Below are positions 34,293-42,925 of a DNA stretch of 64,000 bases, one piece after another. How positions within the stretch are numbered: the stretch's first letter is position 1; each line of letters opens with the position of its first letter. The stretch is taken from the NCBI GenBank assembly GCA_964397015.1, contig CAYNHL010000002.1, positions 21,305 through 85,304 on the forward strand. Direction: 5' to 3'. This DNA is from MADRE2 sp964397015 (GTDB lineage Bacteria > Desulfobacterota > Desulfobacteria > Desulfobacterales > Desulfobacteraceae). Below the pieces are notes generated by a model. The model saw only the letters and a program-made list of their open reading frames with translations. It was not told the DNA's origin and did not search any database. Position numbers and translations under genes: made by a program.

Positions 34293-36467
34293 TTATGCCT
34301 GTTTTCGTTTCCAGGCATGAAATTTTTTTACAAGGGTCAGTAATTTTTGAGGGGCGTGATTCTTTTTCCAGATTCCGGCCGCGTATTTGTTTGCTTCAGC
34401 CATGGTCGGGTATATATGAATGGTGCCCAGAATTTTGTTCAGGCCTATGCCTTGCTTCATCGCCAGCACATACTCGGCGATGATATCGGCTGCATGCTGG
34501 CCTGCAATGGTCACTCCAAGGATGGTGTCTTTCCCCTTCGGGGTGATAACCTTCACAAATCCACGGGCCTGTCCGTCTGTAATCGCCCGGTCCAGTCCTG
34601 CAATATCAAATATGGTGATCTCGTGATTTATGTTTTTTTCTTTTGCCTGTGTTTCATTCAGGCCGACCCTCGCAACCTCCGGTTCTGTATAGGTTGCCCA
34701 GGGAATGGTGCCGTAATCGACCCGGAAGGACTTGATGGTTCCAAAAAGGGCATTGACGCAGGCATACCAGGACTCATGTGACGCTGTATGGGTAAATTGA
34801 AATGCATTGTTCACATCTCCGCTGCAGTAAATGTTTGGAAAATTTGTCTGAAGCAGCTCATTGGTCTCAATTGAAGTGTTGTTCTGGCTGAATGTCACAC
34901 CAAGGTCTTCAAGGCCGAACCCTGTGATGTTGGGTTTGCGTCCCAATGCAATGAGCAGGTCGTCAAAAGGAATTTCGACCGTCTGGTCCAGGTTTCGGCA
35001 CACCAGTATCCTGGATCCGTCTTTTTCCTTGATTTTTATGGCTGCATGTCGGGTCAGCACCACGATACCCTCGGATTCAAACTGTCCCTGCACCAGTTGC
35101 GAGACATCCGGGTCTTCTTTTTTTAAAATCCTGTTTCCCCGCTGGACAAGGGTCACACGGGAACCCAGCCGGGAAAAGGCCTGGGCCAGTTCACACCCGA
35201 TAGGCCCGCCTCCGAGCACCAGCAGCCTGCGGGGCAGGTCCCGGATGCTCCAGATGGTGTCGGAGGTATGGTAAGGTACTCGGGAAAGGCCCTCGAGGTC
35301 CGGTATCATTGGCGAGGCACCGGTGGCCACAATGATGTTTCGTGTAGTCAGGCGGCGGTTATTGACCTCGACGGCAAAAGGGGAGACGATCCGGGCCCGG
35401 CCATGTATACAGTCAACGCCCAGGCCCGTATATCGTTCAACAGAATCATTGGGTGCGATCTGCCCGATAATATCCTGGATCCTGTTCATGACCGCCTTGA
35501 AATTGACTTCTGCTCCCTGGGTGTGGATTCCAAATTCATTTGACCGGTTGATCAGGGAACAGACCCTGGCACTCTGCAGCAATGCCTTGCTGGGCACACA
35601 CCCGGTGTTCAGGCAGTCACCTCCCATTCGGGATGCCTCGATCAGGGCCACCCTGGCCTTGACCGCAGCTGCTATATATGCAGCCACCAGGCCGGCTGAA
35701 CCGGCACCTATGACTACCAGGTTGTAATCATATGCTGCAGGTTTGGGGTAGGGCCTGTAGATCCGCCGTTTTTTCAGAATGCGGATTGTCCATCGGGCAA
35801 AAAGGGGAAATATTCCCAGCAGGGCAAAGGAGACGATCAGCCTGGCAGACAGTATGTGGCTCAAAGAATCGATACTTGCCAGTGCCGTGCCGGCATTGAC
35901 ATAGACAATGGTTGCAGGAAGCATTCCCAGTTGACTTATGCCGTAGAATAACGGGGTTGAAATGGATGTCACGCCCATGACAAGATTGATGATGAAAAAG
36001 GGAAAAATTGGTACAAGGCGCAGGGAAAAAAGGTAGAACCCCCCGTCTCTTTCAATCCCTCTGTCGATGGCAGCCAGGCGGGAGCTGAATTTTCTTTTGA
36101 CCAGGTCACGGAACAGGTAGCGGGATAAAAGAAAGGCCAGTGTGGCTCCTATGGTGCTGCCGAAGGAAACCAGGACAGTACCGGTTAAAAGCCCGAACAA
36201 CGCTCCGCCGGCCAGTGTCATGACCAGGGCGCCCGGAAGGGAAATGGCGGTCACGACAATGTATATGGCCAGGAAAACAGCCATGGACAACCACCGGTTG
36301 TCAATTGTCAGCTGTTTTAGAACATGGGCCTGTTCCTTGAGAAAATCAAGCGAAAGGTATCGGCCCAGATCAAGCATAAAAAAGATCCCGGCCAGCAGCA
36401 CAAGTAACAGTACCAGCACAATTTTAACAATTTTTCGGGATCTTGCGGTTTCAGGCGCCGGCCTCAC
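34293..36467 (-). CDS. Fusion: VTT (TVP38/DedA-like) membrane domain plus dihydrolipoamide-dehydrogenase-like oxidoreductase
   Basis: A 724-residue two-part protein. Residues 1-235 form a membrane domain of the VTT/SNARE-associated type, with helices near 12-32, 60-110 and 145-230, and the motif LPGALVMTLAGGALFG. Residues 245-724 form a flavoprotein disulfide reductase: FAD motif VIGAGSAGL (253-261), the redox pair Cys285/Cys290 in GGDCLNTGCVPSKA, NAD motif VLGGGPIGCELAQ, and the C-terminal dimer domain with HIYPTMAE. Dihydrolipoamide dehydrogenase and mercuric reductase share this core. It is the last gene of the selenocysteine-rhodanese operon, overlapping the preceding gene by 4 bases. The substrate is unknown. 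Confidence 0.88.
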   Translation of the reverse strand: MRPAPETARSRKIVKIVLVLLLVLLAGIFFMLDLGRYLSLDFLKEQAHVLKQLTIDNRWLSMAVFLAIYIVVTAISLPGALVMTLAGGALFGLLTGTVLVSFGSTIGATLAFLLSRYLFRDLVKRKFSSRLAAIDRGIERDGGFYLFSLRLVPIFPFFIINLVMGVTSISTPLFYGISQLGMLPATIVYVNAGTALASIDSLSHILSARLIVSFALLGIFPLFARWTIRILKKRRIYRPYPKPAAYDYNLVVIGAGSAGLVAAYIAAAVKARVALIEASRMGGDCLNTGCVPSKALLQSARVCSLINRSNEFGIHTQGAEVNFKAVMNRIQDIIGQIAPNDSVERYTGLGVDCIHGRARIVSPFAVEVNNRRLTTRNIIVATGASPMIPDLEGLSRVPYHTSDTIWSIRDLPRRLLVLGGGPIGCELAQAFSRLGSRVTLVQRGNRILKKEDPDVSQLVQGQFESEGIVVLTRHAAIKIKEKDGSRILVCRNLDQTVEIPFDDLLIALGRKPNITGFGLEDLGVTFSQNNTSIETNELLQTNFPNIYCSGDVNNAFQFTHTASHESWYACVNALFGTIKSFRVDYGTIPWATYTEPEVARVGLNETQAKEKNINHEITIFDIAGLDRAITDGQARGFVKVITPKGKDTILGVTIAGQHAADIIAEYVLAMKQGIGLNKILGTIHIYPTMAEANKYAAGIWKKNHAPQKLLTLVKKFHAWKRKQA

Positions 36468-37585
36468 AATGCTTTTTCCATGTCCTGGAATTTTTTCATG
36501 AAGCGCATATCTATAAAATCCTTTATTTTAAAGGCCAGGGTGCCGGAGAATACCAGCCTGCTTTTTTTCAGTACCCCTTTTGCCCCCCCGACGTTGAAGA
36601 TCAACAGGTAGTCGGGGCCAGGATCGAAGGGTTCCAGGGGAGCCTGCTCCAGGGCGGCCATCAGGTTGTGATACAGTACCGGATTTTGGCGGACGGCATA
36701 AACACCGACTTTGTCCAGCGGGGCATCCTTGAAATATATGCAGTCTCCTCCGCCGAAAATTTCGGGATACGCTGTACACTGGAGATAGGTATTGACTTCA
36801 AGCCCGTTGTCCGGCCCCATCGGAAGCCCTGATTCCTTGAAAATAGGTGACGGGGTGACACCTGTTGCCAGAAAAATAAAATCGGTTTTGAATTTGTCCC
36901 CGGTTTCAAGGCGGATACCGCCATTGTCCATCTCCTTGACATACCCGTTTTCATAAAGGGTGATCCCCCTTTTTTCCAGCATGGCAATAATTTTCAATCT
37001 AACCTGGTCCGGGAAACGCGACATGAATTTTTTCCCTGCAAAAATGCGGATTTCCGGCATGGGGCTGTTTATCCTTCGGGCCAGCTGCCATACATTGCCC
37101 GCAATTTCAGCGGACGAGGGACCGCCCCCCACTATGCTGATGATCTTTTTGCCTTTGGCCATCATGTCGCGTAATTTTTCCTGGGCCGTCATAAGGCGCT
37201 CGATGGGTTTTACTGAAAAAATAAGGTCATCACTGCCGCTGATCAAGTTCCTGGGCACAAAGCTGCCCGCGTTGAAAGACAATACGTCATAGGATACCGT
37301 TTCTTTTGATTCCAAAAAAATGATCCTTTTATCAGGATCGATCCTGACCACCTTGTCTTTGATAAATTTTCCGCCCTGTTTTTCAACAGTATGGCGGGTG
37401 GCGAACCGGATATCTTCCGGTGAATAGGTCATGCCCAGCATGCCGGGTCCCATACCTGAATAGTAATGGTAATCAGACGGGCCTATGACAGTGACCTGGT
37501 GTCCTTTTTCAATGAATCGGCTTATATTGGCAAGGGTCACCATATGGGCATGGCCCCCGCCCACCAGTACCAGTTGTTTTCCCAT
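36464..37585 (-). CDS. FAD-dependent pyridine-nucleotide oxidoreductase of the SelD-N-terminal type
   Basis: A 373-residue flavoprotein starting MGKQLVLVGGGHAHMVTLA, with GMGPGMLG, the FAD site FGGGDCIYF, VGVYAVRQNPVLYHNL, and the C-terminal stretch FKIKDFIDMRFMKKF. These are hallmarks I know from the family called Nterm_to_SelD (TIGR03169), the NDH-2-like half of bifunctional SelD proteins, here as a separate gene. NDH-2 and sulfide:quinone reductase are more distant relatives. GGAGATATC precedes the ATG at 37585. It lies 51 bases after the rhodanese-ferritin gene and overlaps the next gene by 4 bases. Its place beside a selenocysteine rhodanese suggests a selenium or sulfur redox role, which is inference. 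Confidence 0.8.
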   Translation of the reverse strand: MGKQLVLVGGGHAHMVTLANISRFIEKGHQVTVIGPSDYHYYSGMGPGMLGMTYSPEDIRFATRHTVEKQGGKFIKDKVVRIDPDKRIIFLESKETVSYDVLSFNAGSFVPRNLISGSDDLIFSVKPIERLMTAQEKLRDMMAKGKKIISIVGGGPSSAEIAGNVWQLARRINSPMPEIRIFAGKKFMSRFPDQVRLKIIAMLEKRGITLYENGYVKEMDNGGIRLETGDKFKTDFIFLATGVTPSPIFKESGLPMGPDNGLEVNTYLQCTAYPEIFGGGDCIYFKDAPLDKVGVYAVRQNPVLYHNLMAALEQAPLEPFDPGPDYLLIFNVGGAKGVLKKSRLVFSGTLAFKIKDFIDMRFMKKFQDMEKAL

Positions 37586-37636
37586 GATATCTCCTGTCCT
37601 GTATCGGGTTTTGGGCATAGCGGAATGCCTCTGGAT

Positions 37637-38467
37637 CTACAGGGAATCGATCAGTTCCCCCAGGTGCCTGAGATGCTGTTTTTCCTCATTGGCAATACGG
37701 TAGAGCATGTCCCTGCTTTCAGGCGTGTCAGCCTGTTTTGCCGCACGTTCATAAAGATCGAGCGCCTGGGCTTCGATTGACATGGCCATGGCAATGACCT
37801 CGGCAGGAACATTCAGGTCTGTTTTAAACAGCTCCAGGTATTCTGATGATGTCATGCCGCCTTCCAGAACCGTATCATCCACTTTTGCCTCGAGGGCCTG
37901 CTTGTCTGTATCCGGGTCAACCCGGTCCTGGTATTCTTTAAGCAGCCGGTCCTGGTGGATGATTTCAATGTCAGCCAGTTTTGAAAAAAGATCGCGTACG
38001 GCTGAATTGTCTGTTTCATCGGCCATGGAAAGGTAGAACTGTCTCAAACCGATTTCCAGAGAATAGGCTGTCAACAGGTTTTTATCCAGGGATTCATTAC
38101 CTGAGAACAGTTCAAGACCCTGGGTCTGGGGCCCGACAGCCACATTCCCCTGGTATCCCTTTATTCCCCCTGAAATATTGTAAACTTTATCAAACCCTTT
38201 CCCGGAAAGCATCTGCGCAGCCACCCGGCTACGTCCGCCAATAGCTCAATAGACCAGGACCGGTTTGTGGGGATCGATTTCACCCATCCGGTCCGACAGT
38301 TCGGGAAATGGAATCAGGGTGGCGCCGGGAATATGACTCTCCTGGTATTCTGACGGCTGCCGGACATCCAGAAGGGTGAATTCGTTTCCCGGAGTTTCAT
38401 TGATAAATGACCGGGTTTCAGGCCCGGTCATCGATTTGACCGGTGTAAAAAACTGTTTCCATTTCAT
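37637..38467 (-). CDS. Selenocysteine-containing rhodanese fused to ferritin-like diiron domain (in-frame TGA)
   Basis: One 276-codon frame interrupted only by TGA at 38246-38248. Before the TGA is a rhodanese N-half (TLLDVRQPSEYQESHIPGA, then HKPVLVY). After it comes AIGGRSRVAAQMLSGKGFDK, the rest of a single-domain rhodanese. The TGA stands exactly where rhodaneses have the catalytic Cys of VYCxxGxRS, so it is read as Sec74. Residues about 125-276 form a ferritin/rubrerythrin-like four-helix domain with Glu138, E168xxH171, Glu232 and E262xxH265 as diiron ligands. A SECIS-like hairpin follows the TGA at once. AGGATATATC precedes the ATG. Conventional gene callers will split it into a 73-residue piece and a ferritin piece. 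Expected role: persulfide/perselenide transfer coupled to peroxide or oxygen protection; this is inference. Confidence 0.82.
38216..38248 (-). promoter_or_regulatory. UGA selenocysteine codon and bacterial SECIS-like hairpin
   Basis: TGA at 38248-38246, then 12 bases, then a 7-bp stem CGTAGCC (38233-38227) / GGCTGCG (38222-38216) with one T-G pair and the loop GGGT (38226-38223). The loop lies 19 bases after the TGA and begins with G, within the accepted limits for bacterial SECIS elements recognised by SelB (loop about 16-37 bases downstream, G in the first loop positions). Confidence 0.7.
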
Positions 38468-38533
38468 GATATATCCTCAAATTATTTATTGAACATGGTG
38501 CCTGCCCTTAGTGGAAAGACAATTGTGTCTCAA

Positions 38534-38695
38534 TTATTTTTTCCCGATACGCTCATCGGTCGGCTGACCGTCACAATCCGGTGTGTAGCATGAATTGTCC
38601 ACAAAAGAGCACCGGCTTTTACAGGAAGGACATTCTTCCGGCGGTGCAGCGGTTTCCAGTTGATATCCGCATTTTTCACATACCCAGTTGCTCAT
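38534..38695 (-). CDS. Rubredoxin-like small cysteine-rich protein
   Basis: A 53-residue protein, MSNWVCEKCGYQLETAAPPE then ECPSCKSRCSFVDN. It has a rubredoxin knuckle pair Cys6/Cys9 and Cys22/Cys25 with the short spacing seen in rubrerythrin-type rubredoxin domains, plus three more cysteines (29, 36, 41). It should bind one iron (or zinc) and carry electrons. AAAGGAGG lies 5 bases before the ATG. It is the first gene of the operon with the selenocysteine rhodanese-ferritin 66 bases downstream. A separate rubredoxin partner for a ferritin-like diiron protein makes sense, because rubrerythrin carries both in one chain. Confidence 0.85.
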   Translation of the reverse strand: MSNWVCEKCGYQLETAAPPEECPSCKSRCSFVDNSCYTPDCDGQPTDERIGKK

Positions 38696-38859
38696 AAAAA
38701 CCTCCTTTAATAATTGCTGGCATGATTGACATTAAGATCCTCATCAAAAGAATCATCTATATTAAAGAAAATACAATCAATAATTGTGCCAGAAAATCAA
38801 AGCAGATATTTTTATCCTGGCATCTGTTGAGCAGAACAGCCTCTTTCAGGCAGCTTTGA

Positions 38860-40641
38860 TCAGATGGGGCGTGTCTTGGTTTTCAGCCACTGCCTGACCG
38901 GTGGATCCAGTAACGGGGAAACGGTCTGGTATACCCGTTCATGGTAGTCGTTGATCCAGGCTGTTTCATCGTCATCCATCAGGGTTTTGTCTATCAGGGC
39001 CACTTCATAATGACAGAGAGTGAGGGTTTCAAAGGACAAAAACTGCCCAAATTCAGTTTTTATATCTTTTCTGGCCAGCAGCATGTTTTCAATGCGGATT
39101 CCCCATCTGCCCTCCCGGTAGATACCGGGCTCATCAGTTAGCACCATCCCTGGTTTTATGGCTGAGTCAACGGGATGGGGGCTGATGCTGGCAGGTCCCT
39201 CGTGAATATTGAGGAAAAAGCCTACTCCATGGCCTGTGCCATGCCCGAAATTGATGCCCTGCCGCCACATGGCCTGCCTTGCCAGCGTGTCCAGCCCGAA
39301 TCCCCGGGTCCCTTTCGGGAAGCGGGCTCTGGCCAGGGCGATATGTCCCTTCATTACCAGGGTATAATCTTTTATCGCCTGGTCGGGAGGGTCTCCAAGA
39401 TAGACAGTCCGGGTGATGTCTGTTGAGCCGCTCATATAGTGCCCGCCGGTGTCAGATAAAAACATGCCCGGTTTTTTAATGCCATAATCGGTTTCGGCGG
39501 TAGCGGCATAATGACAGACAGGGGAGTGGTCTTTGAAGGCCATGATGGGATTGAAGCTGTCCTCCATGAACTCCGGCTGCTGTTTTCTGAAATCGTGAAT
39601 TTTTTGTCCTGCCGAAATTTCGGTGATCCTGCCTGTTTCATGGCAGGTTTCCACCCAGTGCAGAAAACTGATGACAGCCGCACCGTCCTTGATCATGGTC
39701 TCCCTTAAATGCCGTATTTCAACTTCATTTTTAACTGATTTCAGCCGGGTTGCAACAGAAGGTGCATTTATGATCCGGCAGTTTTTTTCCACAGCCGAGA
39801 AAATGGCATGGTTGACTGTTTTTTCACAAATCAGTGCCGTATTTTTCTTATCCTGTCGCGTGGACAGGAACAAAACAAGGTCATCGTAGTCATGGATCTG
39901 GACATTGTCTGATTCCAGCCTAAGAATCAATGAGCTGTCCAGCTTGTTCTTGTTGATAAACAGGTGCGCTTTTTGTGTTTCTATTACTGCAAAGGCGATA
40001 TTGACAGGGCTGTGACTGATATCCGCCCCCCTGAGATTGAATATCCAGGCAATGTCATCGAGCCCGGTGACAATGTAAAAATCGGCATGTGACTCCTTTA
40101 TACTGCAGCGTAACTGTTCAATTTTTGCCTTCCGGTCCATGCCTGAAAAAGCTACAGGAAACTCCCAGGCAGGTGAATCCGGAAGGGCCGGCCTGTCTGT
40201 CCACAGTCTGGTGACATGATCTGTCCGGGTGTTTAAGACAATCTGTCTTGCAGAAAATGTCTTTTCAAGATTGTGAACTGTTTCTGCGCTGAACAGTTTC
40301 TGGTCTATCCCGACAACGGCGTTGTCCGGCAGGTGATCTGTCAGCCATTTTGTATAGGTGGGAACACCGGGCTCCCCTGTTTTCATCAGTTCAAATTCAG
40401 AAGAGGCGATCTGGCGGGCGGCCTGGATAAAGTAACGTGAGTCGGTCCATAAAAGGGCTTTGTCACGGGTCACCACGGCTGTACCGGCAGAGCCGGTGAA
40501 ACCGGTCAGCCATCGCCTTGTCTGCCAGTGGTCAGGCAGGTATTCGCTCAAGTGTGGGTCCCTGTCAGGGACAATACAGGCGCTGATGCCTTCTTCGGCC
40601 ATCAGCGCACGGAGTTTTGAAAGCTTGTCATCAGTTGTCAT
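38860..40641 (-). CDS. Aminopeptidase P family (M24) metallopeptidase
   Basis: Cytoplasmic Xaa-Pro aminopeptidase of the long eukaryote-like type. It has 593 residues: two creatinase-N-like domains (about 1-310) and a C-terminal pita-bread M24 domain. Metal ligands are visible: Asp in [18 protein letters not shown], His in [18 protein letters not shown], Glu in VLTDEPGIY and Glu in [10 protein letters not shown]. The start codon overlaps the end of the chemoreceptor gene by 11 bases. It would help use peptides brought in by Opp systems. Confidence 0.92.
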   Translation of the reverse strand: MTTDDKLSKLRALMAEEGISACIVPDRDPHLSEYLPDHWQTRRWLTGFTGSAGTAVVTRDKALLWTDSRYFIQAARQIASSEFELMKTGEPGVPTYTKWLTDHLPDNAVVGIDQKLFSAETVHNLEKTFSARQIVLNTRTDHVTRLWTDRPALPDSPAWEFPVAFSGMDRKAKIEQLRCSIKESHADFYIVTGLDDIAWIFNLRGADISHSPVNIAFAVIETQKAHLFINKNKLDSSLILRLESDNVQIHDYDDLVLFLSTRQDKKNTALICEKTVNHAIFSAVEKNCRIINAPSVATRLKSVKNEVEIRHLRETMIKDGAAVISFLHWVETCHETGRITEISAGQKIHDFRKQQPEFMEDSFNPIMAFKDHSPVCHYAATAETDYGIKKPGMFLSDTGGHYMSGSTDITRTVYLGDPPDQAIKDYTLVMKGHIALARARFPKGTRGFGLDTLARQAMWRQGINFGHGTGHGVGFFLNIHEGPASISPHPVDSAIKPGMVLTDEPGIYREGRWGIRIENMLLARKDIKTEFGQFLSFETLTLCHYEVALIDKTLMDDDETAWINDYHERVYQTVSPLLDPPVRQWLKTKTRPI

Positions 40642-42766
40642 TTTTAATTATAAACCGGCGAATCAGTTGCTTGAGAGTGTCATTGTATGTGTTCATCTTT
40701 ATGACATCCTGTTTGATATCCTCTCCGCTCTGGCTCATTTCCCCTGCGCCGTCATTGACCCGGGTCATGTCGCCTGCAATGTGGGAGGCACTTTCATCAA
40801 ATGTATGTATACTTGTGTTGACCTGTTTCATGCCCTGGGCGGCGGTGGATGTTTTGTCCGCAATTTCCTGGACAGCCAGGGTCTGCTGCTCGATGGCAAG
40901 GGCGATTTCTTTGACAATTTCATTCATCCGTGAAAATGAATTGGAAATATTGTCCATGTCGCTCAAGGAGTCCTGTGAAGCATTGCGTACATTGTCTATT
41001 TTATTCTTTATGTCACTTGTGGCCAGGGCCGTCTGCTGGGCCAAAGTTTTGATTTCACCTGCGACAACGGCAAACCCCCGGCCTGCCTCCCCGGCCCGGG
41101 CAGCTTCGATGGTGGCGTTCAATGCCAGAAGATTGGTCTGTTCGGAAATTTCACTTATGGATTCCGTAAAAGACTGGATGGCTTCGGCAACGGAACCTAG
41201 TTCGTTGAGCTTGTTGCTGGTGCGTTGAATCCAGTCTTCGGTCTCCTGGCTCATCTGCCTTGCCCGTGAGGCATTTTCAGAAATCTGGGTAATAGTGGAA
41301 GTCATTTCTTCCACAGATGAAGCGATCAAGTCAAGGTCGTCCGAGGCGCTGTTGACAACCTGGGAAGTGGACGATGCATCTTCGCTCACCTGGGAAGTAG
41401 ATTGTGTAACAGCCTGGGTGATACCGTTCATGTCAGTCGCCGTGGCGCAGATACGTTCAGAGTGGTCCTGGATAATGCCGGCGGACTTTGAAAGCAGGGC
41501 GTGGTTTCTTGAGATGTCGGCAATCATCTGTTCAAGATTGGTCACAAAGGTGTTGAACCAGTTTGACAGTTCGCCTACCTCGTCCTTTGATTTTATTTCG
41601 ATTCTTTTGGTCAGATCCCCGTCTCCTTGGGCAATGTCCTTGAGATTTGTCGTGACATTGTTGATGGATTTGACCATGGCGTTGGATAAAATAAGGGCAA
41701 CAGGTATCACTACGGCCAGGCAGACAAGGTATACCGCCAGGAGGATAACCAGGATTTTAATGGTGTTTTCAACCGCTGTTTCGTTGGATTTGAACAGGGA
41801 AAACGCCCCGGCAAACCGGCCATTGTCATATACGGGAAGAACGGCTTCCATGTATTTTGTATTGTTGACCTGCAAAATGCCTGTAACGGGAACCTGGTCT
41901 AAAAGCCGCCAGCTATCTTGAACGGTTTCAGGGATACCGGGGTTTTTCAATTCTTCATAATCGGGCAGTGTGCCGGTCGAAAAGGAGGCTTCGGCAAAGA
42001 TATTGATACCCATGCCGGTCAGCTGGACAAGCTGGTCGACAAAGCTTTTGTCAAAGAACTTGGTCAATACGATCTGTCCTATATGGGCCGGTTCCATTTG
42101 ATCGGTTTCTTTGTTGAATTCATCCTGAGTTACGGGAATGCCCATTTTGATACCGAGCCTGTCATCGATGGAGACCAGCTTGAGGGTGGATTCCTTTGAA
42201 AGGACCTTTGGATCGCTGGCACTGAACGAAAGCCCGGGTACGGTCTTGGCGGTCTGGAAACGGCTTTTTTTAAGATCGGTATTGTTTTTCAGTGTGGTAT
42301 ATTTAAAAGTCTTTTGAGGGTTGACATAATAAAACCCGGCGATTCTTGTATCTGCACCGGTTTTCTGGGAAAATGAAACAAGCTCGCCATTGATGTCGTA
42401 AATGGCCATGCCGTGTATATCATCGGCGCATGCAGTTGAATAAACGGCATTGACCAGTTCGATAAAGGCAGGTTCTGTCATGCTCAGATCAAACTGTGAT
42501 TTAAAATCAAGTATGAACTTGGTATTTTCGCCGATTTTGAAAAGCACGGCAGCCTGGCTGATTTTCTGATCCAGGTTGCTGCGCAGTTCTTCAATTTTGG
42601 TTGTAACGGTGTTTGCCGCTGTTTTCAATTGCGTGCCGGTTGCCTGGATATTCTGCTGGTAGATCATGTATGCGGCAGCAAGAGAAGACAGAACCATAAC
42701 AATTGCCAGGACACCGATAATTACACCGAGGATTTTGTGTTTGAGCTTCAGCGAAAAAAAATTCAT
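40631..42766 (-). CDS. Methyl-accepting chemotaxis protein with periplasmic sensor
   Basis: A 711-residue chemoreceptor: N-terminal helix (about 11-35), a large periplasmic domain (36-335) likely of the double-Cache type, a second helix (about 336-360), a HAMP domain, and the cytoplasmic signalling helices with the conserved hairpin tip [20 protein letters not shown], then [20 protein letters not shown]. It senses an unknown small molecule and signals to CheA. There is no C-terminal CheR-tether pentapeptide. It is co-directional with and overlaps the aminopeptidase gene. The divergent patB lies 159 bases away. Confidence 0.93.
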   Translation of the reverse strand: MNFFSLKLKHKILGVIIGVLAIVMVLSSLAAAYMIYQQNIQATGTQLKTAANTVTTKIEELRSNLDQKISQAAVLFKIGENTKFILDFKSQFDLSMTEPAFIELVNAVYSTACADDIHGMAIYDINGELVSFSQKTGADTRIAGFYYVNPQKTFKYTTLKNNTDLKKSRFQTAKTVPGLSFSASDPKVLSKESTLKLVSIDDRLGIKMGIPVTQDEFNKETDQMEPAHIGQIVLTKFFDKSFVDQLVQLTGMGINIFAEASFSTGTLPDYEELKNPGIPETVQDSWRLLDQVPVTGILQVNNTKYMEAVLPVYDNGRFAGAFSLFKSNETAVENTIKILVILLAVYLVCLAVVIPVALILSNAMVKSINNVTTNLKDIAQGDGDLTKRIEIKSKDEVGELSNWFNTFVTNLEQMIADISRNHALLSKSAGIIQDHSERICATATDMNGITQAVTQSTSQVSEDASSTSQVVNSASDDLDLIASSVEEMTSTITQISENASRARQMSQETEDWIQRTSNKLNELGSVAEAIQSFTESISEISEQTNLLALNATIEAARAGEAGRGFAVVAGEIKTLAQQTALATSDIKNKIDNVRNASQDSLSDMDNISNSFSRMNEIVKEIALAIEQQTLAVQEIADKTSTAAQGMKQVNTSIHTFDESASHIAGDMTRVNDGAGEMSQSGEDIKQDVIKMNTYNDTLKQLIRRFIIKNDN

Positions 42767-42925
42767 AAATTCACCTTTTTCAATGTCTGAGTTATCTTAC
42801 TGGTTATATATTTGTAATAGGCTATTTTGAGCAAAATTCATAGTTTTTTTTCTTGATATCCGCTATTAACAAGGTCATATATATCAAAGGTGATTAAAAC
42901 CATGATAATTTTTAAGGACTAAACC

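Noticed and set aside
38246..38248. TGA as an ordinary stop creating a truncated rhodanese or pseudogene
   Set aside because: The frame continues without any other defect for 203 codons, the TGA replaces exactly the catalytic Cys codon, and a SECIS-like hairpin follows.
38776..38791. sigma-54-like motif TGGCAC-N5-TTGAT upstream of the rubredoxin-like gene (minus strand)
   Set aside because: The invariant GC at -12 is GA, so the match lacks its most important element; the promoter remains undefined.
42853..42882. TTGATA-N18-ATATAT as patB promoter
   Set aside because: The -10 part is a generic AT repeat; plausible position but too weak to annotate.
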